A DNA stretch of 6,350 nt, from the NCBI GenBank assembly GCA_020630355.1, contig JAHDBO010000120.1, positions 1 to 6,350 of the forward strand, read 5' to 3'. This document shows, one piece after another, positions 1 through 4,815 of the stretch; the first letter of the stretch is position 1, and every line of letters starts with the position of its first letter. The notes beneath the pieces were generated by a model that ran no database searches, was not told the DNA's origin, and saw only the letters and a list, made by a program, of their open reading frames with translations. Source of the DNA: Saprospiraceae bacterium. Its GTDB lineage: Bacteria; Bacteroidota; Bacteroidia; Chitinophagales; Saprospiraceae. The position numbers and the translations under genes were made by a program.

Positions 1-26
1 TTTTTTAAAAATTTAAATCTAGTATC

Positions 27-572
27 ATGAACATTGTAAAAATGATGAAGACAAGCATTTTAATGATTGGTCTATCCTTAATCGCTTTTAGTGCTACAGC
101 ACAATGCCATAACAATTCAAAAAGCTGGAAAACGAGCTATAATAAAAAGCACAAGAAAGCATCAGATATTGTCAGTCTGGCGAGTGGTTCCAAAACGCTC
201 AAAACTTTGGTTGCTGCGGTTAGTGCTGCCGATTTGGTGGAAACATTGCAGAGCGACGGGCCATTTACGGTTTTTGCCCCCAATGATGCCGCTTTCGCTG
301 CACTACCAGAAGGAACAGTAGAGAATCTATTGAAACCTGAAAACAAAGGTGATCTAATCAAAGTATTAACTTATCATGTTGTGCCAGGCCGTATTGAATC
401 CACTGATTTGAGGAATGGACAACGTGTAAAAACAGTAGCGGGTGGGAAAGTGAATATAGCTACCAACTCAAGCATTGTGAAAATCAATGATGCCATTGTA
501 CAAAAAGCCAATGTACGTGCCTCAAATGGAGTAGTACATATTATCGACAGAGTACTTTTGCCATCGGGTTAA
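27..572 (+). CDS. Secreted single-domain fasciclin (FAS1) protein
   Basis: This 181-residue protein has an N-terminal signal peptide and one FAS1 domain. The signal peptide has a basic start (MMKTS), a hydrophobic core at about residues 9-22 and a probable signal peptidase I site after A25 (ATA|QC). C27 is not in a lipobox, so a lipoprotein is unlikely. Residues 28-45 form a Lys/Asn/Ser-rich linker. The FAS1 domain fills about 46-180. Its H1 motif is GPFTVFAPNDAAFAAL (78-93), followed by YHVVPG (116-121) and the H2 motif NGVVHIIDRVLLP (167-179). FAS1 domains are extracellular adhesion or matrix modules, and bacterial single-domain forms are usually periplasmic or secreted with unknown ligands. 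Starts at 27, 42 or 45 all keep the signal peptide, and 42 or 45 gives a more typical one. The gene stands alone, converges on the glycosyltransferase gene, and is closed by a strong terminator. Family assignment is firm; the biological role is not known. Confidence 0.93.
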   Translation: MNIVKMMKTSILMIGLSLIAFSATAQCHNNSKSWKTSYNKKHKKASDIVSLASGSKTLKTLVAAVSAADLVETLQSDGPFTVFAPNDAAFAALPEGTVENLLKPENKGDLIKVLTYHVVPGRIESTDLRNGQRVKTVAGGKVNIATNSSIVKINDAIVQKANVRASNGVVHIIDRVLLPSG

Positions 573-606
573 TCCTTGTAAAAATTCATGGTACATCTCT
601 CTAAGC

Positions 607-644
607 AATAGGCTTCATCTCACATAAAGATGAAGCCTATTTTT
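607..644 (+). terminator. Intrinsic terminator of the fasciclin gene
   Basis: A perfect 14-bp inverted repeat (arms 607-620 and 628-641, core GGCTTCATCT / AGATGAAGCC) encloses a 7-nt loop and runs directly into TTTTT at 640-644. It lies 35 bp past the fasciclin stop. Read on the other strand the hairpin is not followed by a T-tract, so it should act mainly on + strand transcripts. It may still help insulate the convergent gene ending at 695. Confidence 0.88.
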
Positions 645-694
645 ACTCGATAATTATTGCAATGAGTACTGGTTGCAAAACCTTTTTAATGAAA

Positions 695-2653
695 CTATCG
701 AGAGGCTTTTAATAGATATGCTTGTGCTTTCGCTTCATCCCCTAACGCTTTATAAGCGAGGGCGATTTCATTATAAATACGAGCATCATTTTCTCTAGTA
801 GCTGCATTTGCTAGTGCTGCTTCAAATCGAGTAATTGCTGCTTGTGCTTGTCCAACAACTCGTAAAGAAGAGCCTAGGAAAAATAATACTTTTGCATTGC
901 CAGGATCAACTTTGATTACTTGCTCAAAGTATCGAATCGCACGATTGTGATCTCCTTGACTTCCATATTTTTTTCCTAATTCTTCGTGTACAGATGCTTT
1001 ATTACTGATAGCATCAACAAAATTGGGGTCAAGAGCAAGTGCTTGATTATAGCTGGCTTCTGCATTTGCGTAATCCTTTAAATAAAAATGGGCATTCCCT
1101 AATAAAAGATGGGCATTTTTATAATTGGGATGGATTTCCAATGCTTGGTTCAGGTATCCTTTTGCTTCCGTTGCCATAGCGTCTTTGCGGGATTCATTTT
1201 CTGGTTTTGCCGCTTGCGCTAGTAGCTCGCCCCCTGTAGCGTTCAACAGTTTAGCAGAGTTTTTAGACACTTTTACATCCGTTGTAAATAAGGTATAATT
1301 ATCTTTCCAAGCCGCATTTCTAAAAAAAGTTTTCGTGCTAAATAGCAATATCATCACTCCTAATATGACTATTCCTATTTGTTTGTTTTTTTGGCTTTCG
1401 CCCAAACGATAAGCCAGCACAGACAGAACAAAACAAAAACCCAAAGAAGGCATATAAATAAATCGCTCAGACATATTCGTGCCTACGGGAAATACGATAT
1501 TAGAAACAATGGAGAGTGTCAAGAGGTAAAATAAGATACCGTAGGCAATTAAATCTTTTTTGGCAATATTCAATACTGCCCAAATCCCCATACCAAAGTG
1601 CAGCACCAAGGATAAAAGCACTTTCCAATTGCCCCAGGACATCAATTCGATATGTCGGGGATAATAATCATGGGTCAGTGGATGCGGTATTACCAACAGG
1701 CGCAGATACTCTCCTAGCGTATAAAAAATCGTTGCCATCTTCTCTCCGAAAGGAACAGGTACATACTGACCACCTGAAATTTTAACAAAGGGATTATTCA
1801 TCAATTCTATAGGCGCATCACCTACATCAAAACTCCCTAGGACTGCTGTTCTAATTCCTAAAAAAAGGAAGCTTGCCCCTAGCATTGGTAGCATCAATCG
1901 CCCCCATGAAGTAAATTTATTTTTAGTGAAAACGAAGAAGGTCAATGGAATCACCGCAAGGAAGGTAATTGCGTTCTCTTTCGATAAAAGACCTAAAAAA
2001 AACAAGATAGCAGCTCCTAGAAATAAGCCTTTTTTCTGTGCTTCCATCGCTCGCCAAGCGAGGTATAGCGCCCCTAAACTTAAAAGCAAGGTCATGATTT
2101 CATCCCGTCCTTTGATATTGGCAACCGCTTCTGTGTGTACTGGATGTGCCAAGAAAATTGCAGCAGTAAAAAAGGCGGCAAAAACAGCGAATTGTGGTTT
2201 GTGATTGGATAGTAGTTTTATAAAAAGCAGGTAGATCAAGATGCCTGTCGCTCCATATAGGAGCAAGTTTATGAGATGTCCGACAAATGGGCTTCTCCCA
2301 AAAACACCCCACTCCATTGCAAACATAGCAGGTGTCAGGGGTCGATAACGTCCTCCAGCTACCAAATTTGATTTTCCTTCTTCTTTAAAAAAGCCTCGAA
2401 AAGTATCGTGTTTAAATAAATCACTGATTCCTGCAAACCCTTTAGTTGTGAATTCATTGTCATAAATCACAATGGCATCATCCAGTGTATAATCATGCGT
2501 CAGCGTATTAATATAAAGTAAACAAGCTAAGCCGAATAAAAGCAATAAGTGCAATCGCTGATTCGCCCAAAACCCCGTGGCATTGCCTACTGATTTTGTT
2601 TCAAAGTTTACCTTTAGTTTAGAAGAGGTTTTTTGTTGTTTTTTCTTCGACAT
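695..2653 (-). CDS. TMTC-like GT-C family membrane glycosyltransferase with C-terminal TPRs
   Basis: A 652-residue inner-membrane protein with a basic cytoplasmic N-terminus (1-33), roughly ten hydrophobic segments (first about 34-50, last about 425-441), and a soluble TPR region. The first outward loop carries HDYTLDDAIVIYDN (53-66); an acidic pair here (D58, D59) is the usual GT-C catalytic position. Further family-type motifs are GGRYRPLT (100-107), HPVHTEAVANIKGRDE (170-185), HPLTHDYYP (324-332) and MSERFIYMPSLGF (394-406). The TPR part spans about 479-652: a degenerate repeat, good repeats at 511-544 and 586-618, one with about eight extra residues at 545-584, and a last at 622-652. This order matches the eukaryotic TMTC O-mannosyltransferases and their bacterial DUF1736-type relatives, which use lipid-linked sugar on the outer membrane face. 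The donor and acceptor here cannot be read from sequence; protein O-glycosylation is an inference. The ATG at 2653 follows a good promoter by a short leader. It lies 52 bp behind the DUF2071 gene. Confidence 0.85.
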   Translation of the reverse strand: MSKKKQQKTSSKLKVNFETKSVGNATGFWANQRLHLLLLFGLACLLYINTLTHDYTLDDAIVIYDNEFTTKGFAGISDLFKHDTFRGFFKEEGKSNLVAGGRYRPLTPAMFAMEWGVFGRSPFVGHLINLLLYGATGILIYLLFIKLLSNHKPQFAVFAAFFTAAIFLAHPVHTEAVANIKGRDEIMTLLLSLGALYLAWRAMEAQKKGLFLGAAILFFLGLLSKENAITFLAVIPLTFFVFTKNKFTSWGRLMLPMLGASFLFLGIRTAVLGSFDVGDAPIELMNNPFVKISGGQYVPVPFGEKMATIFYTLGEYLRLLVIPHPLTHDYYPRHIELMSWGNWKVLLSLVLHFGMGIWAVLNIAKKDLIAYGILFYLLTLSIVSNIVFPVGTNMSERFIYMPSLGFCFVLSVLAYRLGESQKNKQIGIVILGVMILLFSTKTFFRNAAWKDNYTLFTTDVKVSKNSAKLLNATGGELLAQAAKPENESRKDAMATEAKGYLNQALEIHPNYKNAHLLLGNAHFYLKDYANAEASYNQALALDPNFVDAISNKASVHEELGKKYGSQGDHNRAIRYFEQVIKVDPGNAKVLFFLGSSLRVVGQAQAAITRFEAALANAATRENDARIYNEIALAYKALGDEAKAQAYLLKASR

Positions 2654-2681
2654 GAGTCTGTTATTATTCTTTGAAGTTGTT

Positions 2682-2710
2682 CAAATATAATACTTCTTAC
2701 CCCATTCAAA
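2682..2710 (-). promoter_or_regulatory. Bacteroidota-type promoter for the glycosyltransferase gene
   Basis: On the - strand, TTTG (2707-2710) is followed by 17 bp and TATATTTG (2682-2689). This exactly fits the primary-sigma consensus TTTG / TAnnTTTG of Bacteroidota. Transcription would start near 2675, leaving a leader of about 20 nt before the ATG at 2653. The TTTG box overlaps the TGA stop of the upstream DUF2071 gene. The glycosyltransferase gene therefore probably has its own start point even if read-through also occurs. Confidence 0.6.
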
Positions 2711-3422
2711 TGCGCTGTGCAGGATAGACTTTCACAGGAGAACCTTCTGCCACCATGATATTGAAGGGGATTTGAGTGTTGAGGAAAGCCCATTCATCTC
2801 CAAAGAGATGTGCAAAATCTAGATGTAAATAAAAACGCTCCTCGATATTGAATACTTTCCATGGTTCGTGTTCGACTCGATACCGAATTAGTTCTCCTCG
2901 TTTATTTCTTCCGAACCCCCAGTGATGCTCTTTGAAAAAATCAAAAGAAGTTCCTTCTGCCGGCATGGACGAAATAGGATTCACCCTGAATCGCCAACGA
3001 TAATCCTGTCGCTCCCATTCTAGCTGATGTTCTATTACCAATTGACCATGTTCCGACTCTGAAGAGCAAGACATTGGAGTCGTCACATATTTTTCGTTGT
3101 ATAAGCGATTGGCCATCCATGCTATCGTTTTTTTGGGAACTAATTCCTTTAAGAAAACGACCCCACGCTCGTATCCGCCTGTTGCTAGAGGGCGACGGAC
3201 ATAAAATCGAAGATTGACCACAGGAAAGTCTCTATAGAATGGAATGGGGAAACCCCTCATTGTAGCACTTTTAAACTCAAATGCTACAAAACTTACAAAA
3301 GTACGTCCCTTGAAAGTATCGAGTTCTAGTCCTTTTGGCAAATACTCCTCTAGGAAACTCGAATCAACGACATAGGTGAGCAGAATAAGGTTGCGCCATT
3401 CTGCTGTAAACATTGGACGCAT
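2706..3422 (-). CDS. DUF2071 / YqjF-like conserved protein
   Basis: A 238-residue soluble protein with no signal peptide or membrane segment. It matches the DUF2071 (YqjF) pattern across its length: an N-terminal WRNLILLTYVVD (9-20), EYLPKGLELDTFKGRTFVSF (26-45), VVNLRFYV (68-75), RGVVFLKEL (86-94), EHHWGFG (165-171) and YRVEHEPW (181-188). Length is normal for the family, so the gene looks intact. The biochemical function of DUF2071 is not established. Folds of this type resemble acetoacetate decarboxylase-like barrels, but I see no basis for assigning a reaction. The start at 3422 is favoured because the conserved N-terminal strand begins within ten residues of it. It has a 107-bp spacer from the anti-sigma-like gene upstream and a 52-bp spacer to the glycosyltransferase gene downstream, with no obvious functional link to either. 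Confidence 0.85.
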   Translation of the reverse strand: MRPMFTAEWRNLILLTYVVDSSFLEEYLPKGLELDTFKGRTFVSFVAFEFKSATMRGFPIPFYRDFPVVNLRFYVRRPLATGGYERGVVFLKELVPKKTIAWMANRLYNEKYVTTPMSCSSESEHGQLVIEHQLEWERQDYRWRFRVNPISSMPAEGTSFDFFKEHHWGFGRNKRGELIRYRVEHEPWKVFNIEERFYLHLDFAHLFGDEWAFLNTQIPFNIMVAEGSPVKVYPAQRI

Positions 3423-3529
3423 GGAGATTAGATATTAGTAGTTTGTATTTAGTAAAGTAGCAATTAATCTTATCTAGAAAGAAGATAAGGGTAATTTAGT
3501 CAAAATACTAAGTACAATCTACTGAAACC

Positions 3530-3772
3530 CTATCGGGAAACTCTAATTTTGTCCTTGATGGATTGGACGAGGGCTGGGGATACGGATTTGCGTTGCAGGC
3601 GATTTTTGATAAGCTCTCGGAAATTCTTCTCTTTACTTAGTATTTCCAAGTAGGTTGGGTTGGTTTTCATTTCTACTAAAAATGCTCTCTCTGCCTCTTT
3701 TGTCATTTCGCCATCTAAGTACAAACTGACTTTTCTGTAAAAACTCCCGTTGTTAGTGCCTGTATTTGCCAT
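3530..3772 (-). CDS. Small anti-sigma-like protein lacking zinc ligands
   Basis: An 80-residue, charged, soluble protein with no membrane segment. Residues 11-60 resemble the helical anti-sigma domain of short zf-HC2 proteins: YRKVSLYLDGEMTKEAERAF (12-31), a KTNPTYLE segment (36-43) where the family normally carries its CxxC pair, then KNFRELIKNRLQRK (49-62). A C-terminal tail VSPALVQSIKDKIR (64-77) fits the usual last helix. The protein has no Cys and no His at all, so it cannot bind zinc as the classical ZAS domain does. The assignment rests on the LYLDGE signature, the helix order, the size, and the position downstream of an ECF sigma gene on the same strand. It would act in the cytoplasm by holding the sigma factor; that partner is inferred. 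An in-frame TAA lies just upstream of the ATG at 3772, so the start is well bounded. It begins 2 bp after the stop of a 44-residue ORF, suggesting co-translation. Confidence 0.7.
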   Translation of the reverse strand: MANTGTNNGSFYRKVSLYLDGEMTKEAERAFLVEMKTNPTYLEILSKEKNFRELIKNRLQRKSVSPALVQSIKDKIRVSR

Positions 3773-3774
3773 AC

Positions 3775-3909
3775 CTAAAATATTTTAACTCCTCTCGAAT
3801 CCAATAGAGTAACGGTCGAAGTAAAGCACTCTACATCCACGGTGGGTTGCTCGCTTATTCTTCTCCAGAAAATCGGATGCACTTCTTTAAGTTGAATGCT
3901 CGTTTTCAT
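3775..3909 (-). CDS. Small ORF (44 aa) directly upstream of the anti-sigma-like gene
   Basis: An ATG at 3909 opens a 44-codon frame ending in TAG at 3775-3777. The product begins MKTSIQLKEVHPIFWRRISE and ends in TLLDSRGVKIF. It has no signal peptide and no membrane segment, one Cys (C28) and one Trp (W15). I do not recognise a family. Reasons to take it as a gene: the A-rich leader before the ATG (AATTAAAAAAGTAACA) is typical of Bacteroidota start sites; the stop lies 2 bp before the next ATG; and it fills the gap that would otherwise be unexplained between sigma terminator and anti-sigma-like gene. Against it: frames of this length occur by chance, and no homologue could be checked. If translated it could be coupled to the anti-sigma-like gene, either as a separate partner or as a leader controlling its translation. 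Confidence 0.5.
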   Translation of the reverse strand: MKTSIQLKEVHPIFWRRISEQPTVDVECFTSTVTLLDSRGVKIF

Positions 3910-3949
3910 TGTTACTTTTTTAATTCTACTTAGAGTATTTTAAAAGATT

Positions 3950-3979
3950 TTTATAGTGGAATGATTGTCTTTTACAAAA
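3950..3979 (-). promoter_or_regulatory. Possible promoter of the small ORF and anti-sigma-like gene
   Basis: On the - strand TTTTG (3975-3979) is followed after 19 bp by TATAAA (3950-3955). The upstream box and spacing fit the Bacteroidota pattern, but the downstream box is not a TAnnTTTG match. A promoter is expected in this gap because a terminator-like hairpin separates it from the sigma gene. It would give a leader of about 35 nt before the ATG at 3909. Confidence 0.3.
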
Positions 3980-4016
3980 CATTCATCCCTATTTACTTAA
4001 TCTAAGCTATATAATC

Positions 4017-4060
4017 ACAAAAGAGCAACAGATTATTGTATAAATACAATCCTGTTGCTC
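4017..4060 (-). terminator. Hairpin terminator directly behind the sigma factor gene
   Basis: Arms GAGCAACAG (4023-4031) and CTGTTGCTC (4052-4060) pair perfectly over 9 bp. After a small asymmetric internal loop, a further 6 bp pair (ATTGTA with TACAAT), closed by a 4-nt loop. On the - strand the stem runs into TTTTGTGATT. It begins 7 bp past the sigma stop codon. The T-tract is short, so termination may be partial, leaving some read-through into the small ORF and anti-sigma-like gene. Confidence 0.7.
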
Positions 4061-4067
4061 CCCGTTT

Positions 4068-4652
4068 TTATCGTTTTTCCTTGTAACCTAGCGATTTTGC
4101 ATACGCTCTCAACTGTTCTTTGAGCATATTTCTCGCTCGGTGCAATCTTGACCGTACCGTACCAATGGGAATGTCTATAATTTTAGAAATTTCCTCATAG
4201 GTAAAGCCCTCTACGTCGCACAAAAGGATGACTGTTCGGAAATCTACCGCCAAGTTATTGATAGCGATGGTCATTTCATCACCCATCAAGCCTTGAAACA
4301 TCTCCTCACGAAGGTCGACATAGCTACTGAAGTTCGTGTCTTCCTCATCGTGATAATTAATAATTTCCTCGTAGTCAACTTTCTTGGGTTGCTTCGATTT
4401 TTTACGGTATCCGTTGATGAAGGCATTCTTCAATATTTTGAACAGCCATGCCTTTGCATTGGTACCACTCTCATACTTGTCTATAAATCGATATGCCTTC
4501 AGATAAGCCTCTTGGACCAAGTCGTTAGCATCTGCCTCATTATAAGTGAGGTGGTACGCGAAATTATACGCTGCATCAATAAGAGGCATTAATTCCTCTT
4601 CAAAGATTTTGTCATAAATCGCCTTGTTGATGTCTTGTTCCATACAGGTCAT
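4068..4652 (-). CDS. ECF (RpoE-like) sigma-70 family RNA polymerase sigma factor
   Basis: A 194-residue group 4 (ECF) sigma factor with only the sigma2 and sigma4 domains, of normal length. Sigma2 spans about 23-88: ADANDLVQEAYLKAYR (40-55) covers the region that binds core polymerase and melts the -10 element, and AWLFKILKNAFINGYRKK (69-86) is the usual end of the domain. An acidic linker (92-122, EEIINYHDEED) joins it to sigma4 at about 125-180, where GFTYEEISKIIDIPIGTVRS (149-168) followed by RLHRAR is the helix-turn-helix that reads the -35 element. The protein directs transcription of a dedicated gene set in the cytoplasm; its signal is not visible here. An anti-sigma-like gene lies 295 bp downstream on the same strand, the usual order for an ECF pair. 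The start could be the ATG at 4652 or the one at 4643 (MEQDINK); both keep the whole fold. A hairpin terminator follows the stop closely. Confidence 0.95.
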   Translation of the reverse strand: MTCMEQDINKAIYDKIFEEELMPLIDAAYNFAYHLTYNEADANDLVQEAYLKAYRFIDKYESGTNAKAWLFKILKNAFINGYRKKSKQPKKVDYEEIINYHDEEDTNFSSYVDLREEMFQGLMGDEMTIAINNLAVDFRTVILLCDVEGFTYEEISKIIDIPIGTVRSRLHRARNMLKEQLRAYAKSLGYKEKR

Positions 4653-4681
4653 AAAGATAGCATTTTAGTTGGTCAGACAAT
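4652..4681 (-). promoter_or_regulatory. Weak candidate promoter overlapping the start of the sigma gene
   Basis: On the - strand ATTG (4678-4681) precedes TATCTTTA (4652-4659) by 18 bp, a near match to TTTG / TAnnTTTG with one mismatch in each box. If used, transcription would start at or after the first ATG (4652), so translation would begin at the ATG at 4643 with almost no leader. Such matches arise easily in AT-rich DNA. Confidence 0.2.
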
Positions 4682-4716
4682 TGAGTTCTGTTTTCGTAAC
4701 CTATTCAACTACAGTG

Positions 4717-4738
4717 TTCCGAAAAAAATTCCCGAAAA
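4717..4738. repeat. Short tandem motif TTCC(C)GAAAA upstream of the sigma gene
   Basis: TTCCGAAAA (4717-4725) and TTCCCGAAAA (4729-4738) stand 12 bp apart in the same orientation, about 65-85 bp upstream of the sigma gene start. Spacing of roughly one helical turn would suit a regulator binding one face of the DNA. No known operator is recognised, and the match is short. Confidence 0.25.
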
Positions 4739-4750
4739 GAGCGTTTTTTT

Positions 4751-4786
4751 AAAAAAAAAGAGCCCTCGAACATATCGAGAACTCTT
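4751..4786 (-). terminator. Intrinsic terminator of the T9SS surface protein gene
   Basis: On the - strand a 12-bp stem (arms 4775-4786 and 4758-4769, with two adjacent G-U pairs in RNA) closes a 5-nt loop and runs into an unbroken run of T (4751-4759 as A on the + strand). It lies 30 bp past the stop at 4816. It separates the surface protein gene from the sigma gene, which therefore needs its own promoter. Confidence 0.85.
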
Positions 4787-4815
4787 CACTAACCTAAAAT
4801 TGATTACATATCATG

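Noticed and set aside
1..26. AT-rich stretch before the fasciclin gene, considered as a promoter
   Set aside because: Only 26 bp are present and no TTTG / TAnnTTTG pair is complete within them.
105..107. Cys codon near the signal peptide of the fasciclin protein, considered as a lipoprotein anchor
   Set aside because: The preceding residues are TAQ, not a lipobox, and an ATA signal peptidase I site fits better.
3469..3489. 7-bp inverted repeat CTTATCT / AGATAAG with a 7-nt loop behind the anti-sigma-like gene
   Set aside because: The stem is short and AT-rich and no T-tract follows on either strand, so it is not a convincing terminator.
4293..4592. Open frame of 99 codons on the + strand
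   Set aside because: It lies entirely antisense within the sigma factor gene, whose frame is clearly conserved; it is a shadow frame.
4711..4722. GGAAC on the - strand upstream of the sigma gene, resembling the -35 element of autoregulated ECF promoters
   Set aside because: No matching -10 element is seen at the usual spacing, so autoregulation is not supported by sequence alone.
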